This document shows, one piece after another, positions 20,291 through 33,200 of a stretch of 64,000 nt of DNA. The DNA is from Varanus komodoensis (lineage: Eukaryota; Chordata; Lepidosauria; Squamata; Varanidae): contig NW_025335568.1 in the NCBI RefSeq assembly GCF_004798865.1, forward strand, positions 55,633,423 to 55,697,422, read 5' to 3'. The position numbers and the translations under genes were made by a program. Positions within the stretch are counted from its first letter, which is position 1. Each line of letters begins with the position of its first letter. The notes under the pieces were generated by a model. The model was not told the DNA's origin. It saw only the letters and a program-made list of their open reading frames with translations, and did not search any database.

Positions 20291-22079
20291 GGCAGGTGGT
20301 GATGGAAAAAAACAATTTTATTTCAGCAAGTGTTCTAATTTGGGTATTGTTTGTGAACCAAATTATGGAAACTTTGGTATGGTGAAATGTACTCAAACAA
20401 AGCAGAATAGAATTCACTCAAATAAGCACAGGTTTTATTTCGTTAAAATAAAGTTTGGAGGATTATAAACATGAGTATGACCAATTTTTCCCAGAATATG
20501 AATGAAATGATGCATGAATGACAATTTATAATTTGGTCATTGTTAGCCACAAGGTTAATTAATTTTAACCAGTTTCTCATATGGTAAAGTTGATTTTCCT
20601 CTGGCTTTAGCAATCAGGAGGAAAACTCCAGGTGTGCAGTCATTCCTGCTTGTCAAGTCTAAACTCGCTGTATACAAATGCTAGTTGTGTTGCAACCTGA
20701 AACAATTAAAAAAACAAAACAAACAACAATTGATTGTTAGAGAGCAACAGACTCTTCATAGTCTTTTGCACACTTCAAAGAGTATTACCAGCACTTTCCA
20801 GGTTCATTGCTGGTCTCTTTCCAATACTATCCGTGCTCCTGTAACATTTGGGATAATAATGTGGGTTCTCCTGCAGTCTGAAGAGTAATCATGAGTGCTT
20901 CCTGCTCAATTCTCTTTAGAAAATGGCAGCTGCTGTAATGGGCTTTTCACTGAGATCAGAAAAGCATCCTGTGAATTGAGCATTACTGTCAGGTATAACA
21001 CAGCTTGTGACCAGAACAGCAGCAGCAACTCTGAAGCAGGTGTCATAAAAAGCTTTCAAAATTGCTTTGCTTCCTTTCACCAAAGCCAGGGGATGAAGTG
21101 TCTAGGGTATGTGTATGCATTCGATGTTAAGCAGGGAAGTTCATATCTCTCCTCTCACAATAGCCAAATACAAGTGCATGTAGAAAAATGCAATGAGGAA
21201 ATATTTTTGTCTACTACTGTGTATGTTGAGATTTATAACTGGGTAGAAAACCTTGGCTTGGATCCAGCTTCAGTTCTGTCACATGAGAGCTTTATCTGGT
21301 GATCTTTGCTGATTTCTCCCTTACTCTGCAGCTCCAAGCACCTCCTCCCTCTTATTTCCAGAGGGTACCACAACCTTCCATTGCTGAGCATAGGGATAGT
21401 GTGGAAGAGGAGGGAATTGTTCATCACAACAACCTCCTTCACTTTGCCAGTGAGAGTTGCTCCCTATGAATGGAAGGAGCCCTGTCATCTACCAGTGGCA
21501 GTTTCTGGATCCAACCCACTTTAAAGAGTGTGGCATGGTTCTGATACACATTCAGAAGCCCATGACCATATTGCTACCATCAGTACTGGGTTACTGAATG
21601 GAAATGTGACTTAAAAAGCCCAAGTCTAACACACGAACCCAGTCAAAGCATATTGAACTGTATCAATCAGCTCTTCAAGTGCACGGAAGATGACTGAATT
21701 TACACTACTGCTCATCAGTTTCACCCACAGAAAAGATTTTTGGTGCTACTGAGAACAATTTAGCAAGAGCTGTAGCTGTTCAGCTCTGACTTGTGAATCA
21801 GGCTGTTCAGCTTGAGGAAACACAGAAATGACATCCCGTATGTTTATTCCTGTTAGACTTAGACCATGCATTTATTTACAAATACAGCAAATCTTTACAT
21901 TGCTGCTATCCCATGTTTTACTTAGTGAACAGAAGAGCTTCTGTTCATGGAAGAGGCGATGAGCATTCAAATGAAAATGTTGGATGCTACCTACTTGACC
22001 TGAGCCTTTATTATAAAGTTTTTATTGTAGAGAGAAGTGCAGTGGTATTAGTTATGCAGATTGTCAGACTGTGCATAAA
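20291..22079. other. Intergenic, no gene recognised
   Basis: Searched on the - strand for the missing PREPL C-terminal exon without success. Several short frames exist but none shows homology or splice sites in the expected phase. Confidence 0.45.
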
Positions 22080-23660
22080 AAACATAGGAAGAGCCCTGCT
22101 GGATCAGAGCAAGGGTCCTTCTAGCTCTGCATTCAGTTCACACAGCATTAAACCAGCTGCCCACAGGGTCCTCTGAGCAGGATATCAGTGCAACAGCTCC
22201 CTCCTATGCAAGTGCCCCTGCAACTGGTGTACACAGGCATGCTGCCTCGGCTACTGGAGGAAGTCACCCCCCCCCATGAATTTGTTCAATCAACTTTTAA
22301 AGCTGTCCAAATTGGTGGCCATCACTACATTTCATGGAAGTGAATTCCACGGTTTTACTATGCACTTTGTGAAGAAATATTTTCTTTTATCTGTCCTGTA
22401 TCTTCCACCAATCAGCTTCATGGGATGACCCCAGATTTTAGTATTACTGGAGATGGAGAAAAGTATCTTCCTATCTTCTTTCTGCATAATTCTGTATGCC
22501 TCTATCTCTCTTGCCTTATTTCTAAGCTAAACCATGTCAGCTGTTATAAACTTTCCTCATAGGTGAGTTGCTCCAGCTCCTTGATCCTTTTATAGTTGCT
22601 GTTTTCTGCACTTTTTCCAGCTCTACAATAATCCTGTTTTAGCTACACTAAGCAGAAGTGTACACAATATTCTAAATGCAGTTGCACCATAGATTTGTCC
22701 AAGGATGTACGGCACCAACAGCTTTATTTTCAAGTTCTTTTGAATTATCCTTAACATGGAATTTACCTTTTTCTTAGCACCTGTGCACTGGGTCAATATT
22801 TTCATTGAGTTGTCCATCACAACCTGTAGATCTCAACAGTTTATATTTGAAATTGGAATTTTTCACCTCAACGTGCATTACTTTACACTTGCTTAAACTG
22901 AACCATATTAGCTATTTTATGCTCATTCTCCCACTTCGGACAGATCTCTTTGGAGTGCTTTACAATCCATTTTTGTTTTAACCACCCTCAACAAATTTGG
23001 CTGCTTCACTGCTCATTCCTAATTCCAGAATGTTTACGAATTGGTTGAAAAGTCATGGCACCCATGGAAAATTCTGTTGGACCCTACTGTTTACATTCCA
23101 CTAGTGGGATAAATTGTCATTTATTTCTATTCTCTCCTTTCTTTAATCTTTAATCAGTTATCAGTCTGTAAAAGGACTTCCCCTTTATTTCATGGTGGGT
23201 AGGTTTACTAAGGAGTCTTTGGTAAGGGACTTTTCAAAAATTTTTTGGAACTCCAAGTAAACCATGACTATCAGATCACCCCTGTTCATGTGTTTCTTGA
23301 TGCTCTCAAATAACTTTAACAAGGTAGCGAGACAGGACATACCTTTGCAGAAATCATGCTAATTCATTTTCAGTAGGGCTTACTAATAACACTTTCAATT
23401 AATTTTGTAGAAGACAAGTTAACTAGACTGCAATTTCCTGGATCCTAAGTGGATCCCTTTAAAAAAAAAGTTATATTGGCAATTCTTCAGTGCTCTGGTA
23501 CCGAGACTGATCGTAGGGAATATATTGAGATACGTACATATTTACATATATTACATATTTTTGGAAGAAGGTCCGCAATTTCATATTTGAGCCCTTTAAG
23601 AATTCTAAGATGGATATTTTCTACAGCTGGTAATGTATTCAATTTCAGCAGAACAAATAT
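22080..23660 (-). mobile_element. CR1 LINE, decayed, 3' half
   Basis: The + strand starts AACATAGGAAGAGCCCTGCT GGATCAGAGC, the usual reverse complement of a reptile CR1 end. It then passes through the noncoding block (GTGAGTTGCTCCAGCTCC, GCACTTTTTCCAGCTCTACA) into RT-coding sequence read backwards (TTGGAACTCCAAGTAAACCA, TGCAGAAATCATGCTAATTC). It carries many stops and is old. Confidence 0.75.
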
Positions 23661-24142
23661 GAATTCCATGAACATACAGTGAAGCATTTGCTCTTCATCT
23701 TGTTGGCATTACTGTTGTCAAAACTCAGATTCTTTCTCTCACTCTGATCCCCACAGACTTCTACCTATGAATCCAATGATTCAGATCCACAGAGCACTTT
23801 TTGCTAATGAATGGATTCACCCTGTGCTCTACAAAGAGTTGCCTGATCTTTGTTTTGATCATGTATTATGTATGGTGTCAGAGCAATGCAATATGTGGCA
23901 AATCTGTAAAAATGATGCCACTGTGAGATGACGTCCTAGCATAACTTTGTGATGGGGAAACAGCAAGTCTTTCTTCAATAACATCATGGAAGACTGTTCT
24001 TCAGCTGGGAAGTCTGGATTTTGGCAGGAGGGATGTGTGTAAATAAGCAATGGTGGAGAAGTCTGAGAATAACTTGCAAATCTACAGAGCATCACAGATA
24101 TTGCAGGCATGCTATTGTTAACTGGATTTGCAACAAACATAC

Positions 24143-24213
24143 CTGATTTAAAGATGGAGCACAGTGGCTGCCTCCTGGTTGAATATCTAAGATAATATTA
24201 GGTGTCTGAAGTT
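24143..24213 (-). CDS. PREPL: PREPL-like exon carrying the catalytic histidine
   Basis: Acceptor TGTTTCAG, putative donor GTATGT; 71 bp. It encodes (E)[16 protein letters not shown] then [20 protein letters not shown] is identical to human; His of GGSH is the triad base. If the donor is unused, the frame continues VCLLQIQLTIACLQYL to a stop at 24092. The human C-terminal segment (KFLYEELG...) was not found between here and SLC3A1. Confidence 0.92.
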
Positions 24214-27200
24214 CTGAAACAAAAAAAGAAGGCCAGGAGAATATGAGGGAAGCATGGGGCAGAAAGCATGTTCTTCCATACAGAAACAAGTATATTTTCT
24301 GGTAGTGGTGAAAGTGAATATTTTTCCTTAATGTTTTGGAATTTAATGACTGTTGTGAATGAAATACCTTCCTAAGGTTTTCTACCTCACTGTCTACTTC
24401 ATTTTCACAAAAGGAGACCATTTCAAATCATACTCAAGCCAAAAATGTGATGTCCTAAGTTCTGTGATGGAACCCCTTCACATTGCACAGTTTATCACAA
24501 GCATACAGTTCTAGCTCCACCACCATCCCCATTTTTTGCAAACAGGAAGAACTAGGAAATTAATCTTGGTGGAATAAGTTTCACTTAATAGGCCAGAAGT
24601 TCTATAGCCAGACATGTGGCTTTGTGGTATCTTGTCCATGTCTAATATCACATGGGTTCAATTCAGTGCTGCTCACTGCCAGTGGGATGGGTACTGCTAA
24701 TAGAAAGGTTTTTCCTTCCTTCTGGCAGCCCCCCCCCCCCCAAAAAAAATCTGTTCTAAAGGGTTATCATTCCTGGATGATCTTGTTATTGTGCTTAAGA
24801 ACTCTTCACATATAGCTTTTTGTAATGATTCTGGACTGCATCATACACAGAAGCAGCATCATTTATGGATGTGTATGCACACAAAATATTGATTTTTATA
24901 TGACTGCTGCTTATGGACAGCCTGATTTTATCTAAAGCACCAGGCTGAAGATGTCTGTCTCTCCCCCTCCTCCTGCCTTGGTTGCCTACTGCTTTGGAAG
25001 AAAAAAAGAGAGACCAATTAGCAAAGCCAAGAACTTCACCATTGGTGAGATCACTGCACCCTGGCAATCAGCATCAGCAGAGTATGCCAGTGAGCACAGT
25101 GGAGGAGGTGGTGGAAACTCTCAAAATCATGTCGCACCTGCTCCTTATTAACTGTTGCACTGAAGGCCAGTAGCAACAACTACTGTTGGACAACAAAGAA
25201 CTTGGTTCTCCCCATTACCAGTTAATATCTAGCTAATATTTGGAGTGGGTGGGTATCTGTTAGGCTAGGGTTCTCTACGGAGTCTTTTTTATACATGCTT
25301 GGGAAATTCATTGGATAACCAACCTGGTGAGACAGATAAAATGAAATTCCTATTAGTGTGGTCATGCTGAAGAGGAGTGGCACCTGGTCCCTCTTCTACT
25401 TCTTCCTCAAATCACTTTGTCCCTGGCCGCCTTGCCAGCTTGGACAGATGGTGCTGTTGTTGCCGAGTACTGGGCCCACCACTCAAATCTAGGATTTAAT
25501 TGTGGATGAGAAATCCAACTTGGAATGCATTACAACAACCTGGGAGGTGGGAGTGGGAGGGCTTAGTTTCTCTCAATTTGTGCCCTCCTGAGTATTGGAT
25601 GCAGCACCAACATAGTCTGAGTTGTGGGACAGGGCCGCTGCTTTATTCTATAGGAATGTTATCTCCCTTTCCAGACTTCCTTCTATTCAAGCGCCAAACT
25701 TAAATGTTTTGCATTGAATAGCTGGGAGAACTGAGGATTCTGCTTGTGCACTGTGCACTCCACTGCCCATTTCTCTCTCTGCCTGCATTGACAGAGGTAG
25801 TCTAAGATTTGGTATTGAGGATTCTGGGAACTCTCAATTTCCATGCTGAGGCAACTGGATTTAGGGCAGTTCAGGACTTCATGGACACAGTGACAGTCAT
25901 GGGACTGTCCCAGCATGTTATTGGCTCAATACATTAGGAAGACACGTTGATTTTTTCTCATCTGAGCAGGTGGATGGTGAGTTGAAAGTAGGAAATTTAC
26001 ACCAATTCCCCTTGTTATGGTCAGATCACTTCATGCTGGGGTTCAAACTCGGGGGGGGGGGTCACCTCCCCTAAGACATCAGGTTCATAGCTTGTGGGTA
26101 GTCTGGGATCTACCACTGTCATGGCACCGATGGTCTCAGTCATGGTCAGTGTCTTTAACAGCTCAGGCAAACATCCCAGCCACAAGCTTAGTTATACTAA
26201 GATTGCTTAGCTACAGTTATCAACATTCTGGTAACCTCTGCAGTGTACTATATGTGGAGCTCTCTTTGCAAATGGTCCAGGAACTAGAGCTGGTCCAAAG
26301 TGGTTGATATGACATTACACCAATGCTTTGTAATCTAAACTGGTTTACAGACTCAATTAAAAGTAGTAGTTTTAATTAGTAAAGACTTGAACTGCTTGGG
26401 GTTAGGTTACTTGAAGTATTACCTTCAGAGGTCCTTTTCTAGGTGCCTTGACAGTGGGTAACTATTAAGGAGAGGGTCTTTTCTGTGGTGGCACCCTGCT
26501 TGTGGAATGCCTTTCCCAGAGATGTCCATTTGGCACATATAATGTACTATTTCTGCTACTAAAAGAACCTGTTATTCTCCTAGGCTTTTCTGTTCTTCAT
26601 TTTAAAAGAAACCTAAATCTGTTTTAAGATCTTTGCCCTGCTGCTGAATTTTGTTTTTTGTTTTAATTTGGGTTTATTCTGAAATTTTAAAATTTTCACA
26701 TTATGTTTTATTAAGTAACTGTATTTTAAGTCTTGACTTGGGAGTTGCCCAGAGTGCTTTGGCTACTGTGCAAACTATACACATAGAAAATATGTATTGT
26801 GCTGGCCAGAATGATTCTGTTGAAGAGTATTTTGAAGTCAAGAATCAGTTAACCATTTATTGGACAAAATGGCTCATAACAATGATTTACAAGTGGGTTT
26901 TTCCACAAAGGCATAAATTCACATAAGTTCTAACTATTGGATCTACATCCTCTAATAAAAACACCAAAAGACTGATACTTCATGACAAGCAAGTCAAATC
27001 AATATAATAAGTATTTTGAATCAAATTTATAAAAATGACTTGATAGATTAAGGGCACAATCATAGGGCAACTAGGCACTGTTTCGATGGTCACAGAGAGG
27101 CTGTAGTCCCAGTTCCAAACTTGGAAACACATTCTGCAGTTGGAGCTGGGTTTTTTTTATCTCAGAGTTTCCTCCCTCTGCTCTCATAGCTGGTGTGGTT

Positions 27201-30200
27201 CTTTCCATGTTGGCTGAGGCTCCAAGGTCAGGAGAGCAGCTTTGGAGCTAGTACTGAGTTGGATTCAGCGGGAGGAGAGAAGTGAGTCTCAGCCTGAGAT
27301 GCAATATATCCTGGCCACACCTTAGCCTGTCCTCCTTGTAAGCAGAGGCAAAACACTCAGAAATCTCTATCTTTTCTATTCCTTTCAGTGCAAGGCTAAA
27401 ACCTTTTTATTTTCCCATTATTTTAATGTTTGATTAGGTTTAATGTGGGTTTGATTTTATTGGAATTATTTGGATGCTGTGCTTCATTTCATTTTATGCT
27501 ACTTTTACTGTAAGGCTGTCCTGAGATGCTAGTGGTTGAATGGTATATAAAAGCTTTAAATTAATTAATCAATCTGAAATTGGCTTTAAATTAATTAATC
27601 AATCTGAAATTGGCTAAGTGTTCCTCAGGGTGGGAGATGCATAGTTGTGACCTTTGCTTCTGTAGTCCTCCTGCCCCCGTTCATTCAAGTTGCTGCTGCA
27701 TGGTGCCACCCATGGATTTTTTGCTTTAAGGCTGAAATGTTTTATTGTATTCTATGTATGTTTTTACGCTGTTTTAGCAGTTGAAAGCCACCCAGAGAAA
27801 CTTTGGGTTATGGGGTGGAATACAAATGGAATGAAATAAATGAAATAAAATAATAAATGTCACTGAAAACCTTACAGAACTATTTATGTTTAATGCTAAC
27901 AATACTGGCCATTTCAAACCTATCTAACAATCTCCTTGGGAAATCAGATTAATCTATGGAGGTTGCAGATAGTATATTATATCCCAATTTCTTTGCACTG
28001 CATGCAATATATAACTAGTATTTATATATGCTCTCTTTTGACTTTGTATATTGTGATCTTGGATTTATTACTGTTGACCAACCTGAGTGCCATTTATTGG
28101 GTGAGAAGACAGGTTATAAATTAAATCAATACATAATGAACCTATGTTTCATACAATTTCAGAAATGTTATTTAAATCTTAGGATTTCTACTGTTACCTT
28201 TTTCATTTGTGCTGTTGGCTTGAGCATGATCTTTTACAGCTTTTCTAAGTTTACAGATGTATCTTAATAACCCTGCCAGAGGTACTCGTTGATCATTTTC
28301 AGAGACTGTGATAAAAACAGACGGATAATTCTAGAGAGAGAGAAAGAGAGAGAGAGAGAGTTGAAGAGCAAATGTCTGAGTTAGCAGGATGAAGTTACTG
28401 ATGCCAATCTGTGCAGCCATTAATTTTTAACCTGATGGAAGTTGTTCTGCAATGTCAGCAGGAGAGAAGCATTAGGCAAATGTAATTATATGGATGAAGA
28501 AATCACCCGTGCCATAGCCATACTTGACGATTATGGGAAGATTTTATCTACGTTTTAGTAAACAGTTGTGCTTGCTTTTACTTAAAACTCCTCTATAAAC
28601 TTCCTTTATGACTCAAGCTAGAAAGACACTCAAAGACAACTTGTCAGCTCCTCCTCCTCATGCTTAACACAACCAAAGGGCATGCTATGTTAAGGACTAA
28701 TTTAACTTTTTCATCACCATTTAATTTTGCTCTCTTCCCTCTAACTTGTTAGTTTCTGGGTTCATATGCTGCCCTAAGCAATCAAATGTTCATAACTCAC
28801 TATTTTGTTAAAAAATCTGGATAATTTGCAACTGCAGGTAGCACATCTGCTGTAAGTTCTGTCTCCTGTAAGTTTGGCTACCTGTCATTTTGTTTTGCCC
28901 CAACCCCATCAAAAGTTATCCCCCAACTTAGCTTTATGTGAGTGCAGGGGTGGGGGGGGGGACTTTGGATGGGGATTTTTTGGCTCAGCCCTAAATAAAA
29001 CTTAAAACAGCTCTAATGGGTTTTCTTATCCATCCACTGACTGGCCCTTGCTTCAGCAAGGTTGCTACATCATGTGCCTCCAGATAATGTTCAGTGAATT
29101 AGACTTTTGCAGTCCTATTCTACTTGACTGGTGGTCAGTGGTTAGCAGCTGGTGGGATCCTCCCCATCAACTAAATCTAAAAAGGAGGTACTCTACAGAT
29201 AAAAAAGCCGAGTATATAACTTATGAGGAGTGGGTCAAATGTTTTTGCTACTGCAGCTGTATAGAAAGAACAACTTTAGCAGATGACTGATGGGTATGTA
29301 TACAACAACATCAGCTTACTGTGGTCTCTGGTGATATCGTAGGCTCTATTTCTTAATTAAAGATTATTTCCATGTAGAGCAAGTAATATATAAAATGGTC
29401 TGTTTTGTCTGGCTTCTCTACTATTGTGTTGGAAATTAACTAGTAATGTTAGGAATTATTATCACCTCATATTTCAAGTTTAAAATAGAGAAAGAATGGA
29501 TGTTTATCTACTGTCACAAATATTCAAGTATACGTTTGTTGCACACTATACTATATTTATTAGAATTCAAATTTGTTCAGGCTAGTCTGATAAAAGACAC
29601 TCAAATAGATGAGTTCAAAGACTCTTTGAACTGTACACTCACAGGTTGCTGTAGGATTCTGACGGTTCTTTAAGACATAGTCATAGTTCTAAAAGTGATG
29701 GCAAGCCCACCGCAGTTTCCTTATTCAAAATGGTGGCTGACGTGCTGTGGCACTTTGTGGATGAATTAATCCATGGTGGCTTACCATAATGTACAAACCA
29801 GTCCACCATGTTCAACAGGATTTACATCTAGTTAAGGATGTACAGGGTTGCATCCTAACTTACCTGCTCTCCTGTTGTAAAAATTGGGGATTTAATGCTT
29901 TAAAAAATATTATATTTTTATACTGCCCAGTAGCTGAAGCTCTGTGCTGTATTTTAAATCTTTGCACTACTGCTAGGATTTACTTTGGCTTTGACTCCTA
30001 TTTTATACAGTAGTTTTAAACTGTTAAACTTTCATAGTGTATGGGGACTGATCTCACTGATTACTAAAACCTGTTTAAACTGTTTAAGAACTCTTCAAAT
30101 CCAATAGCTTAGTTGTATCAAATGTGCTTTATGGCGTTAAGAGATGAGGTGATACCTGTGGCCTGATATTCTGATATGGACAGTAGCTTTTAATATATTT

Positions 30201-33200
30201 CTTGCAGTTTTCATCAACCAATGGATTTCCCCATTCTTCTTGTTCTTCAATAGTCAAGGGAAGATCAGGATCTAACATGGTATTTAAAACATCCAAGAAA
30301 GGGGCCTATCAGAAAAAAGCATAGAGGTTATCAAATATAAACCTACAAGTATTTTCTAGTGTATCTAACCAGTTTCTATATTTTTTGTCAGTGCAAGAAA
30401 TTAATAGACTCTTCCTTGATATTAAAGATTAAGACTTGAGGAAAATATTTTCAGCACATAGCTGCTTGTAGGGCACAATCCCATGCAAGGATAGACAGAA
30501 AAGATGCCTACAAATCCCAGCATGATCCAGCTGCTATGCTTAAGAGTATGCTTTATTATGAGCTACGCTTTGTTATATGAATCTATAGTTTGTACAAATA
30601 TGTCTTCATTTGTACTTGTATTGTGCATTGTGTAGCTATACCTGCACTGATCCAGTAAGGACAACACACTTGGGGTTCACTTTTCCCATTCCAGACAAGC
30701 AACCATTTCCTCTTCCTAACAGCTTGGACACCAACCTCATAGTAGTGTGAAGGCCATGTTGCTTCCCTGTTCCATTCTCACTGGAAATATGATTAAGGTT
30801 ACCCAGGGCAATACAGCTTCTAGCCATCATCACTGCTACCCATTTGCTTGGTCTCTCCTTCTGGGCCAAATTCTCACCATAGTCAGAGTGAAAGGGCAAG
30901 GTAAGCAGAGATGGCCAGAATGCTCAGAGATGAACAGGAAGGGAAGCAGCAGGACCAGGGGTTGTTAGTGTCCCCTGTGCTACACGCAGCCCTGACTTAG
31001 GATGCAACTATGGAAATGGCAATTCAAACCAAATGTGTGGTCATTTTATTTCAGTCTGCTGCAGTCCTTGGCACTCCTGCTCAGCTCTCCTAAGTTCAAG
31101 GCTCCAGCTTCCTTTATGGAAGTGGCTGATCTCATATTTGGTTATCTTCTTCTTCTGCCTTCACTTCTACTAGCATTATTGTCCCCTCCAGTGCCTTCTC
31201 ACAATGTGCCCAAAGCACAACAGCCTCAGTATGTCATTTTTGCTTCCAGGGAAAGTTCTGGCTTGCTTTGATCTAGGACCCACTTGTTCTTCTTTCTGTA
31301 AGTCCAGGTATTTGCAAAGGTTTCTGCCAGCACCATGTCTCCAATGCATCAATTTTCTTCCTGTCAAGTTTCTTCACTGTTCAGCTTTCACAATCATTGT
31401 GTGAAAGAAATACGAGAATGTGGATGATCTTGGCCCTGGTGTCTGATGAAATGATTTATAAAAGCGTGATTACAGAGGAGCACTGAGAAAACAAAAACCA
31501 TGACTACATAAGAATTATGCAACTTATCAGTGAAAATATTGAAATTGTGAAAGGCTTTCCATACCTTTGCTCAATCATCAATTCAAAAGGAGTCTTCGGC
31601 TTAAAATTCGAAAACTGAGACTTGGAAGGTCAGCAATTAATGAATTAGAAAAGATTATAAAGTGCCATCATGCTTTTATACATTCTTCTTTCACTTTTAT
31701 TGGGAGTCATTTCAAGTCTTTCCAACTTCTGTCAGTAATACAGTATCACCTGTATATCTGAAATTATTGATGCATCTTCTGCCAATTTTCGCTCCTCCTT
31801 CCTCAGATCCATCTCCTTATGGTATTTCTGTATAGTCATTGAACAGACAGGGAGATATAATGCACCCTGGTTTGGAACATTTGCCTAGAGATAACCATTC
31901 TGCTTCCCCATATTCTGTCCTAACAGTGGTTTCTTGTCCAGGATACAGGTCATGCATCAGGACGATCAGGTGCTAAGACATACTCATTTCTTTCAGGAAC
32001 TTCCATAGCTTCTGATGATCCACAGAGTGAAAGGCTTTGCTGTAGCCCATAATGCATGGGTCCTCAAACTACGGCCCATAGGCCGGATCTGGCCTAGCAT
32101 GCCCATTTATCCAGCCCACCTCAGAGGTTTCGGAGTCCCCATACCCACCGCTGCCCGCCTGGCTGGGTGGGTGGCGAGCCAACAGCTGGCCTGCTTGGAG
32201 ATGGTTTTGGACTCACTCAGAGATCTCTGAAACCAGAGGACGATAGAGAGGAAGAAGGATGCTGAAAGGCGAGCGCTGCAGGATCCAGGCCGCGCCTGGG
32301 CATGGTGAGCACATGCAAGTGGGGGTGCCCAGAGGCGGGTGAGGGGCGCCTGGCGGGGAGCCGCAAGAGATGCCGGAGGGGGCAGGGTTGTGGAAAGGAG
32401 CATTTCCCCCTGCCTTGGGAATGGTTGCTCTACTGCTTCTGCTGGGACCAAAACCAAACACTGCCCCTATGAAGTTTACCAATGCTGCGCCCACAACTGC
32501 GAAGGAGGAAGGATGCGGAGGGCACGTTTGCAAGATCCAGTGCATGAAAACAAGTGTGGCATAGGAGGAGGCATTCAAAACGAAGACCTGCATCGGAGCC
32601 TTACCTCTGAGCAGGGCCACGGCTGCTGTGGGGCTGGGCTTTTCCTCGCCACCTTCCTAGAGGGCCAGGCTGAAGGTCTCTTTATATTTCCTTGGTGTTG
32701 CAACCGGGCTTTCCCCTCCTTCGTCCCTGCCCTTTCCCCTATTTATTTCAAAAAAAGTTGGTGAATTGAAAATCTTTTTTAGTGTAAAAGTGTGACCCCA
32801 AGAGGTGAGTTCCGGCACCTTTTTTTTTTTCTTTACAAAAAAGGCACTGGATAGTCCCTTGTTGGTCTTGTAGCATTCCTAACCAAGGTTTGAAGTTCCT
32901 TCTGATTGTTTGGGTCTTCTGGAAGAGTTTTGTTTTTTCCTCTTTTATTGTTCTCTACAATTTCTTTGTACTGGTATTATAATGGTTCTTTTTCTCTACT
33001 TGTCTTTACATTACAGTCACTGAAAAGTTACGTTCAGGATTTTGACCCTATTTCTGTCAGCTTTTGAATTTGCATCTTGCCTATCCTTAGGAGCTGTGTT
33101 TCTTCTGTCATTCATCTAGGTCTTCTATTTCTTTCTGCTCACTGAATTGTCTTTTTAATTTCTTCTTTGCCCACAGTTCTACTGGTTCACGGTCAATTGG

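Noticed and set aside
21233-21524. Candidate missing PREPL C-terminal exon
   Set aside because: Frames here do not resemble the KFLYEELG-type helix and lack an in-phase acceptor.
32107-32764. Overlapping open frames of 116-141 codons on both strands
   Set aside because: They sit in the hAT insertion interior, overlap each other on opposite strands and resemble no known protein.
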